A DNA stretch of 64,000 bases from an uncultured Williamsia sp. (GCF_947494875.1 NZ_CANLWM010000011.1:37697-101696), one strand, 5' to 3'. Positions 14,687 to 22,829 are shown, numbered from the stretch's first letter. Translations and numbers: made by a program. The notes: generated from the sequence alone by a model not told the origin.

Positions 14687-16336
14687 TCAGGCCGTGAGGT
14701 CGACCTGGTCGGCGGTCAGGTCACCGGTGACGACGCGTTCGACGTCGGCGAGGGTGTAGCCGAACACCTCGACCAGCCATGCGAGGTAGAGCGCGCGGGC
14801 GTCCTTGGCGATGCTGTAGTCGCTGCCTCGCCAGGCGTCCTTGGGCAGGTCGGCCTCGTGTGCAGCGCACACGATCGCGGCGGTGATGACCTGGGCGCGT
14901 TCGGCGCTGGCCTCGGCGAGCAGCTCGACCGGGTTGCCACCGAGCAACTCGGCCGCGATGACGCGGGTGTCGCTGTCGGCGCGATTCAATCCGAACAGGC
15001 CGTGCCGCGACCACATCGTGGACGCCACGAACCGGGCCACGACCGCTCCGCTGCCCTTCGGCAACGTCTTGCGGGCCAGGACGGTCCGCAGATGGTCGCG
15101 GCGGACCTCCTGCGCGGCGACCGCGAGCTTGTTCAGCGCCTTCACCTGACGCCGCTCGGCGGACTCCTTGGCCTTCTGCGCGGCCGCGAGCGCGGCGTGG
15201 TCGACCTCGCCGGTCTCGGTGACCGCCCCGGCCTCGGTTGCGGCGGCGAGGACCGAGTCGGCGTCGCGTTCGCGCTGCGCCCGCTGGCGGGTCGTTTCCA
15301 GGCCGTCGTCGGCGGGGGAGGAGTGGAACCACTCAACGCTGGTGGTGATGGTCTCGCTCTCGACCAGGACTCGCGGGTCGAGCAGACCGTCCTCGGGCGC
15401 GGTGGTCGGGTCGTCGTCCTCGGTGAGTGACCAGTCGATGAGGGTCTCGTCGACCTGCTCACCGGCGGCGTCGTGCCACACCTCTTCGACGTCGACGCCG
15501 ACGTAGGCGGCGAGGTGCTCGCTCGTCAGCTCTGCGCGAGCGGTGTCGGTGTCCTCGACCGGCTCGCCGGTCTCGATGTGCACCAGCTCCGAGATCGGGG
15601 CGTAGCCCTGCCCGTACCAGGGGCGGCGGTCCAGGACCGTCACCCCGGCCTCGATGAGCGGGGCAGCGGCTTGGCGGTAGGCGGCGCGCTCGGCGGCGGT
15701 GTCGGCGAGCTGCTTGGCCTTGTGGTCGAACCGGCCCTCACTCGCGGCTGCGGTCAGCGCCTCGACGGCCTCGGTGTCGCCGGCGTCCTCGAACTGCGCG
15801 AGGAGCGCGGCTTGTTCGATGGTCAGGCCCCACGCCAGACCGTTGATCCCGGCCTCGCTGCCCGCGACGGCGACGGCGGCGTCGACGGCCTTGGTCGACC
15901 CCAGGCGGGTCACCTTGCCGATCTTGGTGCGTGAGACGCCCAGCTCGATGAGCTGCTGCGCTGCTGCCGCCCGCTGGGTGGCGGTGAGGTCGGCGCGGTG
16001 CTCGTTGGCGATTAGCTGGTCGGTGATCCGCTCGACCTCGGCGTCGTCCCCGGCGGCGTCGGTGGCGATCACGTACACCGGGATGCTCACCAGCTCGGCC
16101 TCTCGTGCGGCGAGGGTGCGGCGCTGCCCGTCGCGTACGTGCAGGGTTCCGGCGCTGTCGCGGGTGGCGAGGACCGGCTGGATCACCCCGCGCTCCTTGA
16201 TCGAGGTCACGAACGCCCGGTCGACGCTGGCCTCGGTCCGCACGTTCGCGTCGACCACGAGCGTGGCCGGGTCGACGTGCTCGATGACCGCCTCGGTGGT
16301 CGCGGCGGCGGGGGTGGTGTTCTGGTTGTTTCCCAC
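14687..16336 (-). CDS. Large ParB/Spo0J-like partition or regulatory protein
   Basis: A 549-residue protein from GTG 16336. Residues 25-110 form the ParB N-terminal CTPase/nuclease fold: SIKERGVIQPVLATRDSAG, then RDGQRRTLAA (the GxRR-type nucleotide motif) and IPVYVI. An HTH follows (TATQRAAAAQQLIELGVSRTKIGKV). The C-terminal 350 residues are much longer than in classical ParB and contain a charged linker and a helical end. No ParA is visible in the window. This type of long ParB is frequent on actinobacterial plasmids. An inverted repeat lies just upstream. Confidence 0.8.
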   Translation of the reverse strand: MGNNQNTTPAAATTEAVIEHVDPATLVVDANVRTEASVDRAFVTSIKERGVIQPVLATRDSAGTLHVRDGQRRTLAAREAELVSIPVYVIATDAAGDDAEVERITDQLIANEHRADLTATQRAAAAQQLIELGVSRTKIGKVTRLGSTKAVDAAVAVAGSEAGINGLAWGLTIEQAALLAQFEDAGDTEAVEALTAAASEGRFDHKAKQLADTAAERAAYRQAAAPLIEAGVTVLDRRPWYGQGYAPISELVHIETGEPVEDTDTARAELTSEHLAAYVGVDVEEVWHDAAGEQVDETLIDWSLTEDDDPTTAPEDGLLDPRVLVESETITTSVEWFHSSPADDGLETTRQRAQRERDADSVLAAATEAGAVTETGEVDHAALAAAQKAKESAERRQVKALNKLAVAAQEVRRDHLRTVLARKTLPKGSGAVVARFVASTMWSRHGLFGLNRADSDTRVIAAELLGGNPVELLAEASAERAQVITAAIVCAAHEADLPKDAWRGSDYSIAKDARALYLAWLVEVFGYTLADVERVVTGDLTADQVDLTA

Positions 16337-16364
16337 TGGTGTCTCCTCTAATCTGGTGATGAAG

Positions 16365-16398
16365 CAACCAGCCGAGTACCAGTCGGCTGGTTGTTTTT
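16365..16398 (+). promoter_or_regulatory. Inverted repeat with T-run upstream of the ParB-like gene
   Basis: AACCAGCCGA (16366-16375) and TCGGCTGGTT (16383-16392) form a perfect 10-bp stem followed on the plus strand by TTTTT. Read leftward it lies 30 bases before the GTG of the ParB-like gene, so it may be an operator for autoregulation. Read rightward it is an intrinsic terminator. Confidence 0.5.
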
Positions 16399-16450
16399 CG
16401 TTGTGCGGCAACCCGGTCGGGCTGTCCGCGTCCCGCGAGCCCTGGTCGGG

Positions 16451-16819
16451 TCAGCGGTAGTTCTGGTCCCCGAGGTCGGAGTGCTCGCGGTTCATGCGCC
16501 GCATCGCTGCGCAGTGCTCACGCTGCTCGCGGTAGACCTGCATCACGGCGTGGCATTCCTGGGCGGCGATCACGTCGAGGGCGGCGGTCGCGAGATCCCC
16601 GGCGATGGTGTTGTCGCGGGCCTTGGCGAGCCAGTCGGTGGCCATCTGCGCCTCGGAGTTGATCCCCGACACCAGCCGCTCGTCCCATTCGGCGAGGAGC
16701 TGATCACGGGCCTGGTTCTTGCTGATCCCTCGGGTTGCGGCGACCACAGCGACGCCGGTCAGGTTGGGGCCCTCCACGGTCAGGGCGTCGGGGTCGAGAT
16801 GAATGTGGTTGGTGCTCAC
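16451..16819 (-). CDS. Hypothetical protein, 122 residues
   Basis: From GTG 16819 (MSTNHIHLDPDALTVEGPNL). Mostly helical, with VVAATRGISKNQARDQLLAEWDE and a Cys/His-rich C-terminus (QECHAVMQVYREQREHCAAM). It sits between a 57-residue gene and the ParB-like gene on the same strand. No family recognised. Confidence 0.65.
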   Translation of the reverse strand: MSTNHIHLDPDALTVEGPNLTGVAVVAATRGISKNQARDQLLAEWDERLVSGINSEAQMATDWLAKARDNTIAGDLATAALDVIAAQECHAVMQVYREQREHCAAMRRMNREHSDLGDQNYR

Positions 16820-16831
16820 GTCCTACCCCTC

Positions 16832-17005
16832 TCAGGCGATCTCGACGGTGACGGTTGCGGCCTCGCGGATCGCGGGGTCCTCCAGGCCCAGCTCCATCAG
16901 AGCGGCCTTCGTGGTGTCGTCGAGCTCGTGAAACGGCCCGTCGGTGGTGATTGCGATTCGTCGCCACGCAATACGCGCAGCAAAGACGACGTCGATACCC
17001 TGCAT
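16832..17005 (-). CDS. Small hypothetical protein, 57 residues
   Basis: From ATG 17005 with GGGAGG six bases upstream: MQGIDVVFAARIAWRRIAIT through to TVTVEIA. It ends 12 bases before the next gene, so they form a pair. Its leader is structured element C. Confidence 0.6.
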   Translation of the reverse strand: MQGIDVVFAARIAWRRIAITTDGPFHELDDTTKAALMELGLEDPAIREAATVTVEIA

Positions 17006-17030
17006 GACTGCCTCCCGTTGTCCGCCAATC

Positions 17031-17214
17031 TTTTTGCCCTTCTGGCAAGGGAGATAAAGACCGGCTCAGGAGGACAGAGCACAACCCCTGATCGGGAAAG
17101 TTCTCTGCGAGCGCAGCGAGTGGGGGAGAGAAGTTTCTCGACCCCGCAGGGGCGGAACGTCAGGGGTTGTGCGGCGGACGACGCCGGTCAAAATCGGACG
17201 GCCAGAAGGCAAAA
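17031..17214. repeat. Structured element, copy C
   Basis: Outer arms TTTTGCCCTTCTGGC (17032) and GCCAGAAGGCAAAA (ending 17214). GACCGGC pairs with GCCGGTC. A perfect 13-bp stem GCACAACCCCTGA (17079) / TCAGGGGTTGTGC (17160). GAAAGTTCTCT (17096) pairs with AGAGAAGTTTC (17127) with one G-G mismatch. A terminator-like CCCCGGCCGCTAGGCCGGGG hairpin follows at about 17223, then GGTGCgcaGCACC and a further conserved block to about 17425 shared with copy A. No gene is visible in 17006-17432. Confidence 0.75.
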
Positions 17215-17432
17215 CAAAAACGCCCCGGCCGCTAGGCCGGGGTCACTGTGCGGCCCGCAGGGTCGCTCCGATTCGGTGCGCAGCACCGCCGCAGTTGCGA
17301 AGGACCGTCGGCGGGCGTCGGCGAGTGGCGGCGGTGGGTGAGTGGCTCGACCGCACCACCGGCTCGGGGTGATTGTGCGGGAGCGGCGCGGGTCCGGGAG
17401 GTTGCCGGGGCCGCGGTAGCTCTGCTCTGGGG

Positions 17433-17669
17433 TCAGTAGAGCGAGCGTTGTGTGGTGCGTCCGTAGTCGTTGACGACGAGACATTCGTCGTCGGAGAACA
17501 GGGGGAGCACGGTGCAGGTGCGGGGCCGCTCGGCTACGGACTCGAGGTGGTCGGCGACCTGGTCGGCGCGGGTGGAGCCGTAGGGACCGAGGTACCAGGT
17601 GTTGGGTTCGCCGTCGCTGGTGGTGTCGTCGATCTTCACGATGTAGACGTTGCTGTGCGAGTAACTCAT
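17433..17669 (-). CDS. Hypothetical protein, 78 residues
   Basis: MSYSHSNVYIVKIDDTTSDG to TQRSLY. The ATG overlaps the stop of the upstream membrane gene. Predicted beta-rich at both ends (CTVLPLFSDDECLVVNDYG). Function unknown. Confidence 0.6.
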   Translation of the reverse strand: MSYSHSNVYIVKIDDTTSDGEPNTWYLGPYGSTRADQVADHLESVAERPRTCTVLPLFSDDECLVVNDYGRTTQRSLY

Positions 17670-18232
17670 TGCGAATTCCTGTCGGTCCGTGAGTGCGTGA
17701 GACGCGGCTGCCGTTGTCGCCGGCGGGCGAGTTGGTAGACATCCTCGACGGTGTCGGGGGAGATGGCGAGTTCGGCGGCGAGCGCAGCGATCACTTCGTG
17801 GCGTCGTTGCTCGCTGGCGCGGTCATCGTCGGGGTTGGCCTGGGCGGGGTACTGCCAGTCGCCGAGGATCACCATCTCGGTCTCGAGGCGGGTGCCTCCG
17901 CGCTCTTCGAGGGCGTTGGCCAGGCCGGTGAGGGTGCGGAGCCGGCGGGGGATGATCAGCTCGTCGTTCCAGGTGTTCGTGAAGGCATCGGCGACTGCGG
18001 CCGCGGCGGATCCGGTTGCGTGCGTGTGCGCCGCTCCTGGCTCGCCGGTGAGCAGCTCGTCCGCGTCTGCGAGTACGTCGCGCCGCTGGGTGGCGTGCTT
18101 CACCCGTGCGACGAGTGCGGTGTCTGCGAGTTCGCGTTCGCGTCGTGTCGGCGTCTGCCGGTTGACGCGGATGAGCAGCGCTATCGCGAAGACCAACGTG
18201 ATGGCACTGAGGACGAGTCCGAGTACGGCCAT
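17666..18232 (-). CDS. Membrane-anchored protein (GDWxYP protein 2)
   Basis: A 188-residue protein with one N-terminal helix (VLGLVLSAITLVFAIALLIRV) and a helical domain containing FTNTWNDELIIPRRLRTLTG and VILGDWQYPAQ. The same order of features occurs in the gene at 6549-7136, which makes the two paralogues in two different small-membrane-protein operons. No family recognised. Confidence 0.65.
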   Translation of the reverse strand: MAVLGLVLSAITLVFAIALLIRVNRQTPTRRERELADTALVARVKHATQRRDVLADADELLTGEPGAAHTHATGSAAAAVADAFTNTWNDELIIPRRLRTLTGLANALEERGGTRLETEMVILGDWQYPAQANPDDDRASEQRRHEVIAALAAELAISPDTVEDVYQLARRRQRQPRLTHSRTDRNSQ

Positions 18233-18257
18233 GAGCGATTCTCCTGCCTCTTGACGG

Positions 18258-18512
18258 TCAGTGGCCGCGATTGCGGCGCGATAGGCGACGGGCGGTGGCG
18301 GACCAGCGGCGGTTGAACGTCTGGGCGGGCATGCGGTTGATCGCGAAGCCGATAGCGAAGACGGGGACGCCGATGAGCCATGCGGTGGCCCAGTCTTTGG
18401 TGATGAACCCGTAGACGAGGAGGCCGGCGATGATGAGGCCGGCGACGGCGGTGGCGGCGCCCTGACGCAAGGTGCCGTGGTCCTTCAACTGCATGCCCGG
18501 ATTGTCTCTCAT
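18258..18512 (-). CDS. Small membrane protein, 84 residues
   Basis: From ATG 18512, overlapping the upstream stop (ATGA); an internal ATG gives MQLKDHG. Two helices (AAATAVAGLIIAGLLVYGFI and TAWLIGVPVFAIGFAI) and a strongly basic tail. Part of a four-gene leftward operon of small proteins. Confidence 0.6.
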   Translation of the reverse strand: MRDNPGMQLKDHGTLRQGAATAVAGLIIAGLLVYGFITKDWATAWLIGVPVFAIGFAINRMPAQTFNRRWSATARRLSRRNRGH

Positions 18513-18808
18513 TCGTCCGACACCCCGGTTCCGGTTTGACCCCTCCGGGCAGCCGGACCGACCGCCAGCAGTACCCCCGTCAGGATCGCGCCAGCGAAGC
18601 AGAAGGCTGCTGCGCCGGTCCAGTAGTCGACAAGAAAGTGCGGGTCGCAGGGCCATTTCTCGCCTGGCGGCGGTGTCGCGGGCATCGAGTGGAGCTTCAT
18701 GGCTACGGCGGTTGCGATGACGCCGAGGATGAGGATGGTTTCGAGGAGGATGGCGTCCTGTTGTTGCCGTTGCGACGGGCGGGAGGAGTGCAGATCGCCA
18801 TTGGCCAT
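18509..18808 (-). CDS. Small membrane protein, 99 residues
   Basis: MANGDLHSSRPSQRQQQDAI, then two helices (LLETILILGVIATAVAM and AAAFCFAGAILTGVLLAVG) with a loop containing CDPHFLVDYW. First gene of the leftward operon that is divergent from the XRE regulator. Confidence 0.6.
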   Translation of the reverse strand: MANGDLHSSRPSQRQQQDAILLETILILGVIATAVAMKLHSMPATPPPGEKWPCDPHFLVDYWTGAAAFCFAGAILTGVLLAVGPAARRGQTGTGVSDE

Positions 18809-18845
18809 GTGATTGCCCCTTCGTGCTGAGGAACGCGGAGTGAGT

Positions 18846-18888
18846 GTGTTCTATAGTCTACATTGCGGTGTGTTCTATAGTCCACATC
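18846..18888. promoter_or_regulatory. Direct-repeat operator/promoter of the XRE gene
   Basis: TGTTCTATAGTCTACATTGC is followed 24 bases later by TGTTCTATAGTCCACATCG. Each copy holds a TATAGT -10-like hexamer. The second lies about eight bases before the GTG start, suggesting a leaderless mRNA. The repeats are likely the XRE protein's own binding sites and may also control the divergent operon. Confidence 0.55.
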
Positions 18889-19260
18889 GTGAGCGAGGAT
18901 CGGTTACGTCGGCTGGGGGAGAAGTTGCGTCAGGCTCGACTTGCTCGGGGTGAGACCCAGCAGCAGACCGCGGCGGCGGTGGGGATCCACCGCACTCACC
19001 TGTCTCGGATCGAGGGCGGTGGGGAGAACATCACGCTGCGCACGCTGTGGGCGTTCGCTGACCATCTGGGTGTCACCACCGACTCCCTTGTCGGTGACCA
19101 GGAACTGCACGACGTGATCGCCGAGCTGACGGCCCGACGTTCCGCCGCTGCCCAGGCGGGGCAGAGCACGACCGAGATCGAGGCAGAGCTGGACCGGGCC
19201 CTCGACGCGGTCCTGGGCCTAGGCCAGACGCACGCTGATAGCCGACCGATGTCGGACTGA
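18889..19260 (+). CDS. XRE-family transcription regulator
   Basis: A 123-residue protein from GTG 18889 (MSEDRLRRLGEKLRQARLAR). A complete Cro/C1-type helix-turn-helix covers residues 8-65 (ETQQQTAAAVGIHRTHLSRIEGG, ITLRTLWAFADHLGV). The C-terminal half is a helical dimerisation segment. It is divergent from the small membrane protein operon and has repeated operator-like sites in front. Confidence 0.85.
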   Translation: MSEDRLRRLGEKLRQARLARGETQQQTAAAVGIHRTHLSRIEGGGENITLRTLWAFADHLGVTTDSLVGDQELHDVIAELTARRSAAAQAGQSTTEIEAELDRALDAVLGLGQTHADSRPMSD

Positions 19261-19269
19261 CCTGACACC
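19248..19269. repeat. Short hairpin repeat, copy 1
   Basis: GATGTC and GACACC arms around a 10-base loop GGACTGACCT. The stop codon of the XRE gene lies inside the loop. Followed by CATCC. Same design as the copies at 20293 and 20880. Confidence 0.5.
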
Positions 19270-19299
19270 ATCCCCGTACGTGAACGATAGGAACACCCG

Positions 19300-19716
19300 A
19301 TGATCCCTCCCTCGCTGCATTTCCCGCACGTCGATCCGCTGCTCGCAGTGGCGTTCTGGATAGCGGTCGGCGGTGTGATCGGTCTCGGCCTCGCGGCCGC
19401 CGGCGTCGTCGTTGTCCATCGCAGAGCGCTGGCGAGGAGTGAGCGCGACGAGCGTCGAGTCGCACTGCGGGCGGGCGTATACCGCGTTCGCCGACCCGAT
19501 GGAGGTTTCGTGGTCAGCGACCCCCGTCCGGGCCACCATCACCGCACACACGGTTTCCTGGGTGCTCGATACAGCGTGTTCACGGACGAGCAGTGGGCGC
19601 GCCTGGCTGCGATCCGCGACAGCGGGACGACTCCGCCGCCCTCCGGCTACCGCATTGAGCGGCTTGATGACCGGGGCAAGTGGGCCGCGATTGTCCGCGT
19701 TCCGGTTGCCGTCTAG
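19300..19716 (+). CDS. Single-pass membrane protein with GVYRVRR domain
   Basis: A 138-residue protein from ATG 19300. One membrane helix (AVAFWIAVGGVIGLGLAAAGVVVV) is followed by a soluble domain with LRAGVYRVRRPDGGFVVSD and SGYRIERLDDRGKWAAI. The soluble part is shared with the gene at 53052-53411 (LVPGVYRVRRSDGRFVVTD, HYRIEKY). No named family known to me. Confidence 0.65.
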   Translation: MIPPSLHFPHVDPLLAVAFWIAVGGVIGLGLAAAGVVVVHRRALARSERDERRVALRAGVYRVRRPDGGFVVSDPRPGHHHRTHGFLGARYSVFTDEQWARLAAIRDSGTTPPPSGYRIERLDDRGKWAAIVRVPVAV

Positions 19717-19755
19717 CTTCGGTTCGAAATCAGAGGGGAGAGGGTCGGAAAGCTG

Positions 19756-20160
19756 ATGAAGTCGACAGACGTAACGAAGGGTCGGGGCCTTGTTGCGGCC
19801 TACGACGACGCGGCAAAAGCTGCGCTCTATGGGTCGGCTGCTGTTGGGATCGGCAACGTGATCGTTACGGTCCGACCGCCTGCGGTATTCGCATCACTAG
19901 GCTGGGCATTGTTGATCGTGCCGGCGATCACCGCTCTGGTGTTCCTCGTCCCGCTGCTCGCTGCGCGATGCGAGCTTTCGGCCAACAGGCCGGTAGGTCA
20001 GCCAGATATCGAGGACATCGCCGTCCCGCCCGCAGCACCATCACCCAGGGATAGCGCCGCTTTCCAAAAGCGTCTCACGCTAACCGGCCCGCTCGCCGTG
20101 TTCCTCGCCCTGCTCGTATGCGCTCCCGCGTTGCCCAGCATCTGCGCGCTTATGTCGTGA
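19756..20160 (+). CDS. Multi-pass membrane protein, 134 residues
   Basis: From ATG 19756 (MKSTDVTKGRGLVAAYDDAA). Hydrophobic stretches VFASLGWALLIVPAITALVFLVPLLA and LTGPLAVFLALLVCAPALPSI, plus a weaker first one, suggest three helices. It lies in a rightward row of small membrane genes separated by hairpin repeats. Function unknown. Confidence 0.6.
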   Translation: MKSTDVTKGRGLVAAYDDAAKAALYGSAAVGIGNVIVTVRPPAVFASLGWALLIVPAITALVFLVPLLAARCELSANRPVGQPDIEDIAVPPAAPSPRDSAAFQKRLTLTGPLAVFLALLVCAPALPSICALMS

Positions 20161-20292
20161 TCGCTCCACAACTCGCAACAGGAACGGTCACGACGTCAAC
20201 CAAAGTATTCGGGCCAGGGGAAACGTCAGAGCAGAGTCGACATGCTCTCCCGTATCGCGAGGGCGTAGCTCGCGGAGTCGTTGGCCCGCAAC

Positions 20293-20314
20293 GGTGTCGG
20301 ACCGACCTGACACC
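20293..20314. repeat. Short hairpin repeat, copy 2
   Basis: GGTGTC / GACACC arms around GGACCGACCT, followed by CATCCTCG. It lies between two membrane-protein genes. Confidence 0.5.
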
Positions 20315-20361
20315 ATCCTCGGGAAGCACTGTTCACGAAATCGAGACGGTTGGGAGTGGTT

Positions 20362-20793
20362 GTGACTCAGGCAGTAGCGGCGGGATTCGTTTGGCAACTC
20401 GTGCTGTTGACTGGCCTCATCTACTGGTCGAGGTTCGGGGTCGCCGCGGTCATTGACGCAGCAACACAACCTGTCCGGGCGGTGCGCTGGCAGCCGCATC
20501 CGGAGCTCGGACCGACACCGGCGCCCGCCCGGTTCAAGTGGTACATCGGTCTCTTCGGTTTGGCCGCCTTGCCCGTCGGCGTGGTTGTCGCCGGTGTCTG
20601 CGCGACCTGGCGGGTCACCGTCGGCGCGTGGCCTCCGGGGCCCATTGTCGAAACGGGATGGCTAGCAGCGATCCTCGGTTGGGTGGCGTTGTTGTTGGCC
20701 GGCGAACTGTCAATCGCGAAAGAGCTCGGCGCAGAGCACACCGTACGATCCGCACTGCACCGGCACCGTCACCGTCACATCTTCGAGCGGTGA
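20362..20793 (+). CDS. Multi-pass membrane protein, 143 residues
   Basis: From GTG 20362 with GGGAG six bases upstream; TTG 20350 and GTG 20356 are in frame. Three hydrophobic helices (FVWQLVLLTGLIYWSRFGV, YIGLFGLAALPVGVVVAGV, WLAAILGWVALLLAG) and a His-rich end (HRHRHRHIFER). The histidine tail could bind metal. Function unknown. Confidence 0.55.
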   Translation: MTQAVAAGFVWQLVLLTGLIYWSRFGVAAVIDAATQPVRAVRWQPHPELGPTPAPARFKWYIGLFGLAALPVGVVVAGVCATWRVTVGAWPPGPIVETGWLAAILGWVALLLAGELSIAKELGAEHTVRSALHRHRHRHIFER

Positions 20794-20879
20794 ACCGGAA
20801 ACCGTCTCTCGCTGTTTCGACTCGCCCTGGCCCGCGGGCAGCCTCACCCAACGTCGGCGGGACGCGCCGCCGATCAGCC

Positions 20880-20901
20880 GGTGTCGTACTGACCTGACAC
20901 C
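20880..20901. repeat. Short hairpin repeat, copy 3
   Basis: GGTGTC / GACACC arms around GTACTGACCT, followed by CATCCTCG, about 90 bases past the end of the membrane-protein gene and convergent to the TetR-like gene. Confidence 0.5.
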
Positions 20902-20990
20902 ATCCTCGAGCGCGGCTTCTCTAGCGCGGTTCGCGTAGTTTTCGGACCCGCGAGGTGGGGGCGCGACCAGAGTGACTCACCTAGCGCCGC

Positions 20991-22436
20991 TCACCCGACC
21001 AGGTTGAAGACCCCACGGATGCGTCGGCGTGCGCTCGGGGTGAGTGGTTGGCCTGACTCGACGGCGCGGCGTGCACTTGCCTCCAACTCGTCCAGAACTT
21101 CGGCCCGTATCTCGGTGTATCCCTGCGGCGCCGGCGGGTGTCGATCGACGAGGGCAGTGAGCCGTCGACGCGCCTCCGAGTTCTCGAATATGGCGAACTC
21201 GGGCTCGAAGCATTCAAACCGGACACGATTGATCGTACGGGGATGTTGGCATATGAGGCCTGGCCAGAGCGCATCATGGGGCGGGGCGGCCAAACTAAGA
21301 CTCGCGATCATCGTTGCGGTCGTCTTGACGGTCAGCGCGTCGAGTTCTTCATTCGAGAGGTCGTCGATGCGGGTCTTGTGGCCTCGCAGAATTGCGGACG
21401 CCAAAACCGCCCCCTCATAGGCCAGGATGCGATGGCGAGCTTCCCCACTCTGGGGGTGAAGATCATCGAGTTGCCTAAGCAACTTGGATGCGTCTGACTG
21501 CTCGATGAGGTCCAGGGCCTCAAGGATGACCACAGCGTCCGCTACCTCGGCGGTCGCCAAAACAGCGGAGCCCGTGTTGCCTTCACGCGGTTGCTGCAAA
21601 ACGTCGACCAGTTCACCGAGTCGATCCGCGAAGAATGCCCGGAGCTCCAGCTCGTTGTCGACCTCGCGCATCTCAATTCCTGCGGCGATCAGGTCTCTGC
21701 ATGCGGCGTCGTAGCGCCAGCCGTAACCGGTCAGCGAGACCTGGTGGTGGCGGATGTACTCGGAACTACTTCGCAGCAAGGCTATTGCCTCCTCGATCGC
21801 GCCGTCATGGATGTCATCGTCGACGGGCGCCATGAGAGCGTTGACTCGGTGGTCGCGCATGATCAGACGCTCTACATGTGGTGCGCCGTGAACTTCTGCG
21901 AGCTCCTCCGCTTCGGCGGTCAGGGTCAGCATCTCGTTCCGGGAGTCGGGCAGCGCGTTTTCGATCGTTTCGGCGATGGCGTAACGGGTGAGGAACCGGA
22001 CCTCGGCGCCAAGCCGCTGGCTATCCGCGGTGCGCATCAGTTCGCGGGCCCTGTCGGCGTGTTCACGCATGTACAGAAATGTCAGCTCCGCGCGGAGACT
22101 CGCCTCAGGATCGCCGCTAGCCATCGCCCGCGCCTGCTCCATTCGTGCCAGGGCGAGAAGGTCGTCGTCAGTGGGGGCTCCGGCGGCCTGACGGCGGTCG
22201 ACTAGTTGCAACGCGATAGCGCCGACTCCACCGGGGAACTGGTTGTACACCGTAGACGGGGACACCTTTGCCCGCTTCGCGATCTGCTTCACCGTCACGA
22301 ACGTCGGGCTGCCGCCAGTCTCGCGTGACTCGACGACCAGGGTCTCCGCTGCCCCGAGGATGGCTTCTCTGGATGCCATCCGGCGGGTGACTCCGGATTT
22401 CTTTCGCGCAAGGCCTCGTCGATCGTCCGCATTCAT
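20991..22436 (-). CDS. Unusually large TetR-like regulator, 481 residues
   Basis: From ATG 22436 with GGAGGG upstream; ATG 22454 is in frame. Residues 25-75 form a TetR-type DNA-binding domain with a long first turn: AILGAAETLVVESRETGG, VTVKQIAKRAKVSPSTVYNQF. The remaining 400 residues are mostly helical and roughly twice the usual TetR length, as if the ligand domain were duplicated (two helical blocks, about 90-290 and 290-470). An imperfect inverted repeat in front is a candidate operator. It is divergent from a small membrane gene it may control. Confidence 0.75.
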   Translation of the reverse strand: MNADDRRGLARKKSGVTRRMASREAILGAAETLVVESRETGGSPTFVTVKQIAKRAKVSPSTVYNQFPGGVGAIALQLVDRRQAAGAPTDDDLLALARMEQARAMASGDPEASLRAELTFLYMREHADRARELMRTADSQRLGAEVRFLTRYAIAETIENALPDSRNEMLTLTAEAEELAEVHGAPHVERLIMRDHRVNALMAPVDDDIHDGAIEEAIALLRSSSEYIRHHQVSLTGYGWRYDAACRDLIAAGIEMREVDNELELRAFFADRLGELVDVLQQPREGNTGSAVLATAEVADAVVILEALDLIEQSDASKLLRQLDDLHPQSGEARHRILAYEGAVLASAILRGHKTRIDDLSNEELDALTVKTTATMIASLSLAAPPHDALWPGLICQHPRTINRVRFECFEPEFAIFENSEARRRLTALVDRHPPAPQGYTEIRAEVLDELEASARRAVESGQPLTPSARRRIRGVFNLVG

Positions 22437-22467
22437 CGACCCTCCAGCTTCCAACTTGGTTCACATG

Positions 22468-22496
22468 TTCAGTTTGGCGTGTACAGCCAATTTGAA
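22468..22496. promoter_or_regulatory. Candidate operator of the large TetR-like regulator
   Basis: TTCAGTTTGGC and GCCAATTTGAA, seven bases apart, match in 9 of 11 positions as an inverted repeat, midway between the divergent genes at 22436 and 22533. Confidence 0.5.
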
Positions 22497-22532
22497 CTCT
22501 GATTCCATTATAAGGCGAGAGGAGGTGATCGC

Positions 22533-22829
22533 ATGATCAAGTTTCGAAGCGCAACTTTGCTCTTCATCGCCGTCGTTGTCGGCGTTGCGGCCGGCGGGAT
22601 GACGGAGCTGTCGGGTCAATCTCTCGCTGCGGCCGTGCTAGCAGGGGGAGCGGCATTCGGAGTGACCTTGCTCTGGCTGGAGAAAGTGGTCGGCCCCGAG
22701 GCCACTGCGTCGGAGATTAGGGCCACCAAGAACGGACGGTCCGTGGCCTACGTCCACGCAGGCTGCACGGTGAAACACCGGACGCTGGACACCGCGCAGC
22801 GGTGCCAGCGGCCCCACGCATCAGGGTAA
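22533..22829 (+). CDS. Small membrane protein, 98 residues
   Basis: From ATG 22533 with a strong AGGAGGTGA ribosome site. Two hydrophobic helices (ATLLFIAVVVGVAAGG and LAAAVLAGGAAFGVTLLWL) and a Cys/His-containing tail (HAGCTVKHRTLDTAQRC). Divergent from the TetR-like gene. It is the last gene before the first dif-like site. Confidence 0.6.
   Translation: MIKFRSATLLFIAVVVGVAAGGMTELSGQSLAAAVLAGGAAFGVTLLWLEKVVGPEATASEIRATKNGRSVAYVHAGCTVKHRTLDTAQRCQRPHASG

Noticed and set aside
14468..15430. Plus-strand frame opposite the ParB-like gene
   Set aside because: Mirror-strand composition; the minus strand carries recognisable ParB motifs.
20146..20160. TTATGTCG resembling one dif arm
   Set aside because: No partner arm across a six-base spacer, and it lies inside a coding sequence.
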